This document shows, in pieces, positions 51,251-60,292 of a stretch of 64,000 bases of DNA. Every line of letters begins with the position of its first letter. Position 1 is the first letter of the stretch. Below the pieces are notes generated by a model that was not told the DNA's origin, searched no databases, and saw nothing but the letters and a program-made list of their open reading frames with translations. Source of the DNA: Kaistia dalseonensis (GTDB taxonomy: Bacteria; Pseudomonadota; Alphaproteobacteria; Rhizobiales; Kaistiaceae); the NCBI RefSeq assembly GCF_030814715.1, contig NZ_JAUSVO010000005.1, positions 1 through 64,000 on the forward strand, read 5' to 3'. The translations under genes were made by a program, and so were the position numbers.

Positions 51251-52132
51251 TCAGCGCTTGAGCCCCGTCGTGGCGATGCCCTCGATCAGAAGGCGCTGGA
51301 AGAACAGGAAGAACAGGAACACCGGGATCAGCGACAGCGTCGACATGGCGAAGAGCCCGCTCCAGTCCGATTGGCCGGTCGAATCGACGAAGGAGCGCAG
51401 GCCGAGCTGGATCGTGTAGGTATTGATGTCGTTCAGGTAGATCAGCGGACCGAAGAAATCGTCCCAGGTCCAGATGAAGGAGAAGATCGCCGCCGTCGCC
51501 AGAACCGGCAGGGAGAGCGGCAGCATGATCTTCCAGTAGATCCGCCACGGGCTGCAGCCATCCATCATCGCCGCCTCGTCCAATTCGCGCGGGATGCCAC
51601 GGAAGAACTGGACCATCAGGAAGATGAAGAAGGCGTCGGTCGCCAGATATTTCGGCACGATCAGCGGCAGGAAGGTGTTCACCCAGCCGATCTGCAGGAA
51701 CAGAATATACTGCGGGATCAGCGTGACGTGATAGGGCAGCATTAGCGTGCCCAGCATCAGCGCGAACCAGAAATTGCGGCCCCGGAAGTCGAGCCGCGCG
51801 AAGGCGAAGGCGGTGATCGAACAGCCGACGACATTGCCGATGGTGGCGAGCACGGCGATGATCAGCGAGTTCAGGAAGAACTTGCCGAAGCTGACCTGAA
51901 GTCCGCTCCAGCCGCGGACGAAGCCGTCGAAGCTGATGCTGGAGGGTAGCAGCGAGGACGAGCCGAAGATCTCGTCCTGCGGCCTGACCGAGCCCGACAG
52001 CATCCAGAGCAGCGGATAGAGCATCAGGATCGACGCGCCGATCAACAGCGCGTGGATCAGGATCGAGCGCCAGAGCGCGCGGCGCTCGGCAGGCTGGTGA
52101 ATGGCGGGAATGGCGGCGGCACTACTCGTCAT
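51251..52132 (-). CDS. Carbohydrate ABC permease, MalG type
   Basis: A 293-residue permease with six membrane segments. The EAA-type motif FFRGIPRELDEAAMMDGCSP contacts the ATPase. The end (LFFLFFQRLLIEGIATTGLKR) is typical of MalG/UgpE. It overlaps the MalF-type gene by 11 bases, showing coupled translation. Confidence 0.94.
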   Translation of the reverse strand: MTSSAAAIPAIHQPAERRALWRSILIHALLIGASILMLYPLLWMLSGSVRPQDEIFGSSSLLPSSISFDGFVRGWSGLQVSFGKFFLNSLIIAVLATIGNVVGCSITAFAFARLDFRGRNFWFALMLGTLMLPYHVTLIPQYILFLQIGWVNTFLPLIVPKYLATDAFFIFLMVQFFRGIPRELDEAAMMDGCSPWRIYWKIMLPLSLPVLATAAIFSFIWTWDDFFGPLIYLNDINTYTIQLGLRSFVDSTGQSDWSGLFAMSTLSLIPVFLFFLFFQRLLIEGIATTGLKR

Positions 52133-53069
52133 AATGCACCCAGTAGCGCGCGGAGAGGAAGGAGAACGCCGTGAAGGCGCCGATGATCACCACGAGGATC
52201 CAGGCGAGCGCCGAGGCATAGCCCATGCGGAAGAAGCCGAAGCCCTCCTGATAGAGATAGAGCGTATAGAACAGCGTCGAATTGACCGGGCCGCCCTGCC
52301 CGTCCGAGATGATGAAGGCCGGCGTGAACGCCTTGAAGGCGTCGATCGTCTGGATCACGGCGTTGAAGAAGATGACGGGGGTCAGGAGCGGCAGCGTGAT
52401 CTTGAAGAACTGCCGCATCTTGCTGGCGCCATCGAGATTGGCCGCCTCGTACATGTCGACCGGGATCTGCCGCAGGCCCGCGAGGAAGATGATCATGGGC
52501 GAGCCGAACTGCCAGACCGACAGGATCACCAGCGTATAGAGCGAATAGCGCGGATTGGAGATCCAGCTCGGCCCCTCAATGCCGAAGAGCTGCCAGAGCG
52601 CCATGTTGACGAGGCCGTCGCCGGCGAAGAGCTGGCGCCAGAGCACGGCGATCGCGACGCTGCTGCCGAGCAGCGAGGGCAGGTAGAAAATCGCGCGATA
52701 GAGCGGCAGCCCCTTGAGGCCGCGATTGAACGCCATCGCCACCAGAAGCGCGAAGACGAGCTTCAGCGGCACGGACAGCACGACATAGAGCAGCGTCACG
52801 CGCATGGCGGCGACAAAACGCGGGTCGGCGGTCGCGATACGAACATAATTCGCGGCGCCGACCCAGTTGGGAGACTCGAGCAGATTGTAGTCGGTGAAGG
52901 AGAGATACAGCGACGCGAGTGCCGGCCCGAGCGTCAGGCCGAGAAAGCCGACGAGCCACGGCAGCAGGAACAGATAGCCGGCCGGCTGCCGGCCGAAGAG
53001 ACGGTGCAGCAAGCCACCGCCCTCCGGCCGGACGCCCGCTTGCGGCCGCGCGATCGACGTCGTCGCCAT
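52122..53069 (-). CDS. Carbohydrate ABC permease, MalF type
   Basis: A 315-residue permease with LFLLPWLVGFLGLTLGPALA as first membrane segment and the EAA region RQIPVDMYEAANLDGASKMR. N-terminal residues 1-25 (MATTSIARPQAGVRPEGGGL) are cytoplasmic. It forms a dimeric pore with the MalG-type partner. It starts seven bases after the binding-protein stop. Confidence 0.94.
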   Translation of the reverse strand: MATTSIARPQAGVRPEGGGLLHRLFGRQPAGYLFLLPWLVGFLGLTLGPALASLYLSFTDYNLLESPNWVGAANYVRIATADPRFVAAMRVTLLYVVLSVPLKLVFALLVAMAFNRGLKGLPLYRAIFYLPSLLGSSVAIAVLWRQLFAGDGLVNMALWQLFGIEGPSWISNPRYSLYTLVILSVWQFGSPMIIFLAGLRQIPVDMYEAANLDGASKMRQFFKITLPLLTPVIFFNAVIQTIDAFKAFTPAFIISDGQGGPVNSTLFYTLYLYQEGFGFFRMGYASALAWILVVIIGAFTAFSFLSARYWVHYDE

Positions 53070-53075
53070 ATCGGC

Positions 53076-54389
53076 CTATCCGCGCGCGAGGATGGCGTCG
53101 GCCTCGGACACGAACTTCGTCGCGCCATCCTTCGGCGTGATCGATTCAAAGGCGATCTCCTGGCTGACGCGCGTCAGCACGGCCGTGATCTCGCCCGCGC
53201 CGGAGGGAGGGGGCGGCGGCAACGGCGTCGCCACCTTGGTGATGATCGCGATCAGCTCGACCACCTTCTTGTCGACCGCGTTCAGCGAACCGGAGAGTTC
53301 CTTCCGCATCGCCTCGGAGGCCGGAACGCCACGCTCGAGGCCCAGAATGTTGACGCCCTCGGGCTTTGCCACGAGGAAGTTCACGAAGCCGATGACCGCC
53401 TCCACACTCTTCGCGGTCGAGGCGAGGCTGAGTTGCATGGAGGGCTTCAGATAGTGTCCGGACGGCTTGTCGGGGCCGGCGCTCGGATAGATGGAGAGGC
53501 CGAGTTCGGATTTGTTCAGCTTCTGGAAACCGACGAACTGGTTCGAATGGGCGAAGGTCGCCATCGCCTTGCCGGTCGTCAGCGCATTGGTCTCGATCGA
53601 GGCCTGATCGAGCGCCGCGATGTCGGCCGGCACGATCGCGCCCGCTTTGCGCAGTTCCTCCCAATAGCTGAACCAGGCCTCGATATCCGCGGCATCGAAG
53701 CCGAGCTTGCCATCATCGGCATAGAGCGACTTGCCGCGCTGGCGCAGCCAGAGTTCCAGCGCCGGCTCGACGCTGCTGCCGTCCGACATGCCGTAAATGC
53801 CCGGCCGCGTCTTGGCCTTGGAGAGCGCCAGACAGCGCTCGCCGAACTGTTCCCATGTCATGCCGGGCGCCGGCGCCTCGACGCCGGCCTTCTGCCAGGC
53901 GACGGTGTCATAGAGGAGCGCGCTGGAATTGACGCCGAGATTGACGCCGTAGAGCTTGCCGCCGACGCGGCCGCTATCGATGTTGGCGGCGCCGAAATCG
54001 GCGATATCGAGGCCCTTGCCGAGATAGTCGTCGAGCGGCATCAGCGCGCCACGGCGGGCATATTCGAAGATGTAGCGGTAATCCATCTGGATCAGGTCGG
54101 GCGCGTTGCGGCCGGCAACCTGCGTCGCGAGGCGGGTCCAGTAATCATTCCAGCCGGAGAACTCGCCGACGATCTCGAGAGCGGGATTGACCGCCTTGTA
54201 GGCGGCGATCGCCTTGTTGGTGCGGTCGGCGCGCTCCTGCGAGCCCCACCAGACGAAGCGCACCCGCTCCGCCGCCAGAGCCCGCCCCATGGGCAGCGCC
54301 GAGAACGCCGCGCCGGCGACGGCACCCGCAAGAAGCGAGCGCCGCGTGATAGACTGAGCATCGTGCAGATGGATTCCGGGCTTGGTCAT
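53076..54389 (-). CDS. Sugar ABC transporter substrate-binding protein, Tat-type signal
   Basis: A 437-residue extracellular binding protein, MalE/UgpB-like. The N-terminus AQSITRRSLLAGAVAGAAFS has a twin-arginine motif followed by a hydrophobic stretch, so it is probably exported folded by Tat. The mature part begins about AERVRFVWWGSQERADRTNK; GRNAPDLIQMDYRYIFEYAR and GAEFMKFLV-like VIGFVNFLVAKPEGVNILGL fit the family. It is the first gene of the uptake operon and lies next to the TetR palindrome. Confidence 0.93.
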   Translation of the reverse strand: MTKPGIHLHDAQSITRRSLLAGAVAGAAFSALPMGRALAAERVRFVWWGSQERADRTNKAIAAYKAVNPALEIVGEFSGWNDYWTRLATQVAGRNAPDLIQMDYRYIFEYARRGALMPLDDYLGKGLDIADFGAANIDSGRVGGKLYGVNLGVNSSALLYDTVAWQKAGVEAPAPGMTWEQFGERCLALSKAKTRPGIYGMSDGSSVEPALELWLRQRGKSLYADDGKLGFDAADIEAWFSYWEELRKAGAIVPADIAALDQASIETNALTTGKAMATFAHSNQFVGFQKLNKSELGLSIYPSAGPDKPSGHYLKPSMQLSLASTAKSVEAVIGFVNFLVAKPEGVNILGLERGVPASEAMRKELSGSLNAVDKKVVELIAIITKVATPLPPPPPSGAGEITAVLTRVSQEIAFESITPKDGATKFVSEADAILARG

Positions 54390-54463
54390 GCGTCGTCCCT
54401 CCCACAGAACTGACAGATCCGCCGGTGCCGAGGCACCACGACAGTGGACGGCTTGTTGCCGTC

Positions 54464-54484
54464 TTATAACTATTTAGTTACAAG
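54464..54484. promoter_or_regulatory. TetR operator copy 1 (uptake operon/TetR side)
   Basis: TTATAAC-N6-GTTACAA (54464-54483) is an inverted repeat (one mismatch over the two 7-base arms). It is located 74 bases upstream of the binding-protein start and 62 bases upstream of the TetR GTG. The same layout recurs at 55325. Confidence 0.75.
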
Positions 54485-54545
54485 GGGAACATCGTTGGGG
54501 CGGCTTGTCAAGCTGCCTTCTCCGCCAACATCGAGATGGACATCC

Positions 54546-55271
54546 GTGCCCGAGACGACCAAGCCGAACCCTGAAAGCGCCGCACCGGCGTCACCCGAAG
54601 TCCCCCCGCCGGCAAAGCCTGCCGCCGGGGCGGCGACATCGCGGAGCCGGACCGTGACGCGCAATCCCGAACGCACCAGCGCTGCGATCCTTGATGCTGC
54701 ATCGCGGGAATTCGCGGAAAACGGGCTCGCAGGCGCACGCGTCGACGTCATCGCACGCCGCGCCGATACCAATAAGCGGATGCTCTATCACTACTATGGC
54801 GACAAGGAAGCGCTCTATCTCGCGGTATTGGAGCATGCTTATGGCAATATTCGCTTTGCCGAGCGCCGTCTCGACCTGACCCATCGCGATCCCGAGGAGG
54901 GCCTGCGCGAGCTTTCGCTCTTCACCTGGCACTATTATCTCGACCACCCGGAATTCCTGAGTCTGCTCAATACCGAGAACCTCAATCGCGCCCGATATCT
55001 CAAGAAATCGGACAAGATCACGGCCATGCATTCGAACTTCATTTCAGAGCTCGAAAATGTCCTGCAGCGTGGCAGCGCCAGCGGCGCGTTCAAGCCCAAT
55101 CTCGACCCGGTGAAAGTCTACATAACCATCGCGGCACTCGGATTCTTCTATTTGTCCAACCGGCACACATTGTCGACGATCTTCCAGCGCGATCTCGAAG
55201 ATCGTACGGCCCGCGACAATTGGGGCGAACATATCGTTTCGACCGTGCTCGCCAGCGTCCGCAAAACCTGA
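54546..55271 (+). CDS. TetR-family regulator of the sugar locus
   Basis: The GTG at 54546 (VPETTKPNPESAAPASPEVP) gives a 241-residue protein; there is a low-complexity Pro/Ala N-terminus of about 35 residues before the HTH (TRNPERTSAAILDAASREFA, GARVDVIARRADTNKRMLYH, YYGDKEALYLAVLEHAYGNI). The TetR_C domain (TWHYYLDHPEFLSLLNTENL, RARYLKKSDKITAMHSNFIS) is RutR-like. It is divergent from the uptake operon and followed by the catabolic operon; two palindromes flank it. Confidence 0.92.
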   Translation: MPETTKPNPESAAPASPEVPPPAKPAAGAATSRSRTVTRNPERTSAAILDAASREFAENGLAGARVDVIARRADTNKRMLYHYYGDKEALYLAVLEHAYGNIRFAERRLDLTHRDPEEGLRELSLFTWHYYLDHPEFLSLLNTENLNRARYLKKSDKITAMHSNFISELENVLQRGSASGAFKPNLDPVKVYITIAALGFFYLSNRHTLSTIFQRDLEDRTARDNWGEHIVSTVLASVRKT

Positions 55272-55324
55272 CGGACCGGCTCCGTGCACATTTCCCGTTG
55301 ACAGGCCCGGCGAACGGCGCTCAT

Positions 55325-55345
55325 TTATAACCAGTTGGTTACAAG
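55325..55345. promoter_or_regulatory. TetR operator copy 2 (catabolic operon side)
   Basis: TTATAAC-N6-GTTACAA (55325-55344) with inner bases CAGTTG, otherwise identical to copy 1. It lies 67 bases upstream of the first Gfo/Idh gene start. Confidence 0.75.
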
Positions 55346-55411
55346 TGGCGCATCAGACGCTGCGCGCGGGTTCTCTCAGAACTCTCAATTCAACCGGGGA
55401 AGGAAAGTCCG

Positions 55412-56557
55412 ATGGCGCGCCTCGGCCTGATCATGCACGGCATCACCGGCCGCATGGGCCTCAACCAGCATCTCGTCCGCTCGATCATCGCGATCCGCGC
55501 CCAGGGTGGCGTATTGCTCGCCAATGGCGAGCGCGTCATGCCTGATCCGATCCTGATCGGCCGCAACGCTGCCAAGGTCGAGGCTATCGCCCGGCAATAC
55601 GGCATTGCGCGCTGGAGCGACGACCTCGATGCCGCGCTGGCCGACCCCGACAACATCCTGTTCTTCGATGCCGGCACAACGCAGATGCGCGCCGGACTGC
55701 TCGAAAAGGCGATCCGTGCCGGCAAGCACGTCTATTGCGAAAAGCCGATCTCGGAAGATGTGGAGGCGGCGCTGGCTGTCGCGCGCCTCGCCGCCGAGAA
55801 GGGCGTCAGGAATGGCGTCGTGCAGGACAAGCTCTTCCTGCCCGGACTGCGCAAGCTCGCCATGCTGCGCGATTCCGGCTTTTTCGGCGAGATTCTGTCC
55901 GTCCGTGGCGAGTTCGGCTATTGGGTCTTCGAGGGCGACTGGCAGCCGGCGCAGCGCCCATCCTGGAACTACCGGCTGAAGGATGGCGGCGGCATCATCC
56001 TCGATATGCTCTGCCACTGGCGCTATGTGCTCGACAATCTGTTCGGGTCGGTCAAGGCCGTGAGTTGCCTCGGCGCCACCCACATTGCCGAGCGCGTCGA
56101 CGAGAACGGCCGGCGCTACCGCGCCGATGCCGACGACGCCGCCTATGCCACCTTCGAGCTCGAGGGCGGCATCATCGCGCAGATCAATTCATCCTGGGCC
56201 GTGCGCGTGCGCCGCGACGATCTGGTCACGTTCCAGGTCGACGGCACGCATGGCTCGGCCGTGGCCGGGCTGACGAAATGCTGGACCCAGCATCGCGTCA
56301 ACACGCCAAAGCCGGTCTGGAACCCGGACCAGCCGCAGACGATCGACTTCTACAAGACCTGGGACGAGGTGCCCGACAACATCGTCTACGACAATGGCTT
56401 CAAGGCGCAGTGGGAGATGTTCATCCGTCATATCTTCGAGGATGGCCCGTGGCCCTATGGGCTGATCGAGGGCGTCAAGGGCGTGCAACTCGCCGAACTC
56501 GGCCTCCGCTCCTGGCGCGAGCGGCGCTGGCTGGACGTGCCGCCGCTGGCGCTCTGA
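55412..56557 (+). CDS. Gfo/Idh/MocA-family oxidoreductase
   Basis: A 381-residue enzyme. NAD(P) fold MARLGLIMHGITGRMGLNQH (the Gly pattern GITGRMG differs from the usual GxGxxG), active-site region AGKHVYCEKPISEDVEAALA, then GVVQDKLFLPGLRKLAML, GGGIILDMLCHWRYVLDNLF. First gene of a four-gene catabolic operon; likely acts as oxidase/reductase on a sugar or its keto form. Confidence 0.9.
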   Translation: MARLGLIMHGITGRMGLNQHLVRSIIAIRAQGGVLLANGERVMPDPILIGRNAAKVEAIARQYGIARWSDDLDAALADPDNILFFDAGTTQMRAGLLEKAIRAGKHVYCEKPISEDVEAALAVARLAAEKGVRNGVVQDKLFLPGLRKLAMLRDSGFFGEILSVRGEFGYWVFEGDWQPAQRPSWNYRLKDGGGIILDMLCHWRYVLDNLFGSVKAVSCLGATHIAERVDENGRRYRADADDAAYATFELEGGIIAQINSSWAVRVRRDDLVTFQVDGTHGSAVAGLTKCWTQHRVNTPKPVWNPDQPQTIDFYKTWDEVPDNIVYDNGFKAQWEMFIRHIFEDGPWPYGLIEGVKGVQLAELGLRSWRERRWLDVPPLAL

Positions 56558-56570
56558 GCGGGCCATCGTC

Positions 56571-57404
56571 ATGGCGATCGAAGGGCTCTCCATCAATTTC
56601 GCCACCATCCGCCAGGCAGGCGATTTCGGCGCCATGGTGGAGGCCTGCCTCCGGCACGGCATCACCTCCGTTTCGCCTTGGCGCGAGCAGATCGCCGCCA
56701 TCGGCCTTGCCGAGGCGCGGCGGATCGTCCGCGCCAACGGGTTGCGGCTGACCGGCCTCTGCCGCGGCGGCTTCTTTCCCGCTCTCCGGGCCTCGGACCG
56801 CGCCGCCGCGATCGACGAGAACCGCCGGGCGATCGACGAGGCGGCCGAACTCGGCGCGGATTGCCTCGTGCTGGTGGTCGGCGGCCTGCCCGCCGGCTCG
56901 CGCGACATCGCGGCCGCGCGGCAAATGGTCGAGGAAGGCTTGAGCGAAATCCTGCCGCATGCGCGGGCCGCCGGCGTGCCGCTCGGCATTGAGCCGCTGC
57001 ATCCGGCCTATGCGGCCGACCGCGCCTGCGTGAACCTGATCGGCCAGTCGCTCGATCTCTGCGACCGGCTCGACCCCGACCATGCCGGCGGCATCGGGCT
57101 CGCCATCGACGTCTACCATGTCTGGTGGGACCCCTCGCTCGCCGCGGGCATAGCGCGGGCCGGCCGGGAGGGCCGCATCCTGGCGCATCATATCTGCGAC
57201 TGGCTGGTGCCGACGCGCGATCCGCTCAATGATCGCGGCATGATGGGCGACGGCGTCATCGATCTCAAGGCGTTCCGCCATATGATCGAGGCGGCCGGCT
57301 TTCACGGGCCGCAGGAGGTCGAGATCTTCTCGCATGATTGGGGCGCCCGCCCCGCCGACGCGGTTCTCGCCACCATCGTCGACCGCTTTCGCACCGTCTG
57401 TTGA
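56571..57404 (+). CDS. Sugar phosphate isomerase/epimerase, TIM barrel
   Basis: A 277-residue TIM-barrel enzyme. Metal-binding residues appear in PLGIEPLHP (Glu), LAIDVYHVWWDPSL (Asp and His), ILAHHICDWL (His) and GPQEVEIFSHDWG (Glu). N-terminal INFATIRQAGDFGAMVEACL belongs to the AP-endonuclease-2-like family. Such enzymes act on keto-sugars after Gfo/Idh oxidation. Gap of 13 bases to the previous gene. Confidence 0.88.
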   Translation: MAIEGLSINFATIRQAGDFGAMVEACLRHGITSVSPWREQIAAIGLAEARRIVRANGLRLTGLCRGGFFPALRASDRAAAIDENRRAIDEAAELGADCLVLVVGGLPAGSRDIAAARQMVEEGLSEILPHARAAGVPLGIEPLHPAYAADRACVNLIGQSLDLCDRLDPDHAGGIGLAIDVYHVWWDPSLAAGIARAGREGRILAHHICDWLVPTRDPLNDRGMMGDGVIDLKAFRHMIEAAGFHGPQEVEIFSHDWGARPADAVLATIVDRFRTVC

Positions 57405-57427
57405 ACCGAACCAGCCAGGAGCCGCGC

Positions 57428-58669
57428 ATGGCCCAGCCAGTGAAGAAAATCCGCTATGCCCTCGTCGGCACGGGCAATCGCGGCACCACCATGTGGGGGC
57501 GCGACCTGCTCGCCGGATGGGGCGATGTGGTGGAACTCGTCGGCATCTGCGATCTGAACCCGATGCGCGCCGAGCGCGCCCGCACGATGATGGGCTCGAA
57601 CGCGCCGCTCTATGTCGATCTCGACCTTCTGCTTGCCGAGACGCGGCCCGCGCTCGTCATCGTCTGCACGCGCGACAGCAATCATGACGAGATCATCGTC
57701 AAGGCGATGGAAGCCGGCGCCGACGTGATCTCGGAAAAGCCGATGACGACGACGGCCGAGAAGATCGCCCGCATCCGCGACGCCGAGAAGCGCACCGGCC
57801 GGCGGCTCGACGTGTCGTTCAACTATCGCTATTCGCCCACTGCGGCGCGGATCAAGGAATTGCTGCTGGCCGGCGAGATCGGTGACGTGACCTCGGTCGA
57901 CTTCCACTGGTATCTCGATAACCAGCACGGCGCCGACTATTTCCGCCGCTGGCACGCCTTCACCGAGAATTCCGGCAGCCTCTACGTCCACAAGGCGACG
58001 CATCATTTCGATCTGATCAACTGGTACCTCGATTCCGACCCGGAAGAGGTGAAGGCCTTCGGAGACCTCGTGCATTACGGCCGCAACGGGCCGTTTCGCG
58101 GCGAGCGGTGCAAGACCTGCCCGCACCAGGCCGAATGCCCCTATTATCTCGACCTCGCCGCCGACCCCTTCCTCGACGCGCTCTATGAGGAGCCGTCGCG
58201 CCTCGACGGCTATGTGCGGGACGCCTGCGTGTTCCGGGAGGAGATCGACATTCCCGACACGATGGTGGCGTCGTTCCGCTATCAGAACGGCGTCAAGGTC
58301 TCCTATTCGCTCAACACCTACATGCCGATCGAGGGCCATCACATCGCCTTCAACGGCCATAAGGGCCGCATCGAGCTCAGGCAATATGAGAAGCAGCCCT
58401 GGACCACGCCGCCGGCCGACGAGATCGTGCTGATGAAGAGCTTCCCGAACACGGTCGAGCGCATCTGGGTGCCGCACGAGCCGGGCGGGCATTATGGCGG
58501 CGACAACCGCATGCGCGACATGATCTTCAGGCCCGGTGCCAATGACCGGCTGCGCCAGCGCGCCGGCTCGCGTGCGGGCGCCATGTCGGTGCTTTGCGGC
58601 CTCGCCGCGCTCGAAAGCGCGCGCTCAGGCGGCGCCGTGCGCATCACACCCCTGCCCGAACTGATCTGA
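57428..58669 (+). CDS. Gfo/Idh/MocA-family oxidoreductase with Cys cluster
   Basis: A 413-residue enzyme from ATG at 57428. NAD(P) motif YALVGTGNRGTTMWGRDLLA, EKP motif GADVISEKPMTTTAEKIARI, substrate region DVSFNYRYSPTAARIKELLL, THHFDLINWYLDSDPEEVKA. A Cys cluster CKTCPHQAECPYY (after RGER) is unusual for this family. C-terminal Ser/Ala-rich end PGANDRLRQRAGSRAGAMSV. Fourth domain of the catabolic set; a metal may be bound. Confidence 0.9.
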   Translation: MAQPVKKIRYALVGTGNRGTTMWGRDLLAGWGDVVELVGICDLNPMRAERARTMMGSNAPLYVDLDLLLAETRPALVIVCTRDSNHDEIIVKAMEAGADVISEKPMTTTAEKIARIRDAEKRTGRRLDVSFNYRYSPTAARIKELLLAGEIGDVTSVDFHWYLDNQHGADYFRRWHAFTENSGSLYVHKATHHFDLINWYLDSDPEEVKAFGDLVHYGRNGPFRGERCKTCPHQAECPYYLDLAADPFLDALYEEPSRLDGYVRDACVFREEIDIPDTMVASFRYQNGVKVSYSLNTYMPIEGHHIAFNGHKGRIELRQYEKQPWTTPPADEIVLMKSFPNTVERIWVPHEPGGHYGGDNRMRDMIFRPGANDRLRQRAGSRAGAMSVLCGLAALESARSGGAVRITPLPELI

Positions 58670-58693
58670 TCGACCTTCAAGCTGGAGCTTCCC

Positions 58694-59704
58694 ATGTTGC
58701 GCTTTGCCGCCATCGGCCTCGATCATGGCCATATCGTCGACCAGATCGGCGGCCTCCTGGCCGCCGGGGCCGTCTGCGCCGGCTATGATCCGGAAACGTC
58801 CGATCCGCTCGTGCTCGGCTATGTCCAGAAGAACTTCCCCGATCTCCAGCCCGTCGCGCGCGAACGCCTGCTGGACGATCCCACCATCGATCTCATCTGC
58901 ACCGCCGCCATCCCGCGCGACCGGGCGGGGATCGCGATCGACGCCATGACGCGCGGCAAGGACGTGATGTCGGACAAGCCCGGCGCGCTGACGCTCGACC
59001 AGCTCGACGCGATCCGGCGCACCGTCGCCGAGACCGGGCGCCTCTATTCGGTTTCGTTCACCGAACGCTTCAGCGTGCCCTCCGCCCTCGTCGCCGCCAA
59101 GCTCGTCGTCGACGGCGCGATCGGCCGGGTGGTTCAGACGGTCGGCCTCGGACCGCACCGGCTGAACCGGGCGATCCGCCCGGCCTGGTTCTTCGATACG
59201 GACGCCGGCGGCGGCATATTGACCGACATCGCCGCACACCAGTTCGACCAGTTCCTGTTCTACACCGGCTCGAAGACGGCGGAGATCGTCGCCAGCACTG
59301 TCGGCAATTTCGGTACGCCCGAAAACCCGGATTTCAACGATTTCGGCGATGTCATGCTGCGCAGCGACCACGCGACCGGTTATGCCCGCGTCGACTGGTT
59401 CACGCCGGACGGCCTGCCGACATGGGGCGACGGCCGCATGACCCTCCTGGGCACCGAGGGCTATATCGAACTCCGCAAATATGTCGACATCGAAGGCCGG
59501 CCCGGCAAGGACCACCTCTTCATCGCCGATCGCGCCGGCACGCGCTATATCGACTGCAGCGGCGAGCCGCTGATCTACTATCGCCAGATCATCGAGGATG
59601 TTCGGGAACGGACCGAGACGGCCTGCCCGATGGAGCATACTTTCGAGGCGACGCGGCTTTCGATCGTCGCCCAATCGGCGGCACGGCGCATGATCGTCGC
59701 CTGA
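58694..59704 (+). CDS. Gfo/Idh/MocA-family oxidoreductase
   Basis: A 336-residue enzyme: FAAIGLDHGHIVDQIGGLLA as dinucleotide fold, ICTAAIPRDRAGIAIDAMTR, the DKPGALTLDQLDAIRRTVAE motif (DKP in place of EKP) and DAGGGILTDIAAHQFDQFLF. GEPLIYYRQIIEDVRERTET near the end. Last gene of the operon. The similar length and motif variation suggest it acts on a different intermediate from the other three paralogues. Confidence 0.9.
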   Translation: MLRFAAIGLDHGHIVDQIGGLLAAGAVCAGYDPETSDPLVLGYVQKNFPDLQPVARERLLDDPTIDLICTAAIPRDRAGIAIDAMTRGKDVMSDKPGALTLDQLDAIRRTVAETGRLYSVSFTERFSVPSALVAAKLVVDGAIGRVVQTVGLGPHRLNRAIRPAWFFDTDAGGGILTDIAAHQFDQFLFYTGSKTAEIVASTVGNFGTPENPDFNDFGDVMLRSDHATGYARVDWFTPDGLPTWGDGRMTLLGTEGYIELRKYVDIEGRPGKDHLFIADRAGTRYIDCSGEPLIYYRQIIEDVRERTETACPMEHTFEATRLSIVAQSAARRMIVA

Positions 59705-59790
59705 GCGGTGGGATAGTCGATCGCGGGCGAGCAATCGCTTGACGGCGACAGGGCAACGGTCAAAGACTGAGGCCTTCGCAGGATTTTCCG

Positions 59791-60006
59791 ATGCCCCATC
59801 GCAGCCAACGCCTTCACGAGATCGCTACCCAGCTCGCCACGCTGGCGGCCGAATCGTCCGAACTCGGCCAGTTCCGCCTGGCCGATCTCCTGACCGCCGC
59901 GATGACCGAAGCGCATTCGGCCACAGCGGGCCTGGGCGGCGCTTCGGAGCGCACGCCCGATCAGGGGCTGAAGCCGAGCGACCTCACGGCCGCCAACGAC
60001 TTCTAG
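59791..60006 (+). CDS. Small hypothetical protein
   Basis: A 71-residue helical protein MPHRSQRLHEIATQLATLAA, then ESSELGQFRLADLLTAAMTE and SDLTAANDF. No family recognised. An AGGATTTT-like stretch precedes the ATG. It ends just before a palindromic repeat element. Confidence 0.55.
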   Translation: MPHRSQRLHEIATQLATLAAESSELGQFRLADLLTAAMTEAHSATAGLGGASERTPDQGLKPSDLTAANDF

Positions 60007-60108
60007 AGCGTTTCCGAGCGAAACGGGCACTGGTTCGCGTGAAGGAAGCGCGACAAATCAAATAGATAGAGCATTTCGTCGTTTCCATGAAACGATGAAA
60101 TGATCTAG
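60003..60108. repeat. MITE-like palindromic intergenic element
   Basis: Ends CTAGAGCGTTTC (60003-60014) and GAAATGATCTAG (60097-60108) are inverted (10 of 12). Inside, CATTTCGTCGTTTC and GAAACGATGAAATG (13 of 14 paired) form a strong hairpin at 60072-60102. Such AGAGCGTTTC elements are widespread in Rhizobiales genomes. Confidence 0.75.
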
Positions 60109-60121
60109 CCGATCGCCATGC

Positions 60122-60292
60122 TCAGGCGGCCGTGGAGGCCTTGTCCAGAGGTCGCTCGCCAGCATTGTCCGGCACGTCCTGTCCGGCCTCGTCCTTCTTC
60201 TGGCGGCGCTCCGTCTCGATGGCATGGCGGCGCGCATCCGAGGCCTTTTCGTTCTTATCGTCCCGTGGTTCGGGCACATCGACGAAGCTCAT
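60122..60292 (-). CDS. Small charged hypothetical protein
   Basis: A 56-residue protein MSFVDVPEPRDDKNEKASDA, RRHAIETERRQKKDEAGQDV. AAGGAG lies six bases before the ATG at 60292. Acidic and basic residues alternate, perhaps disordered. No family recognised; it is similar in style to small Rhizobiales stress proteins. The 200 bases upstream (60293-60518) show no supported gene. Confidence 0.6.
   Translation of the reverse strand: MSFVDVPEPRDDKNEKASDARRHAIETERRQKKDEAGQDVPDNAGERPLDKASTAA

Noticed and set aside
52101-54413. 770-codon plus-strand open frame antisense to the ABC permease and binding-protein genes
   Set aside because: Composition is Arg/Asp/Ala-rich without domains; the sense genes are well recognised.
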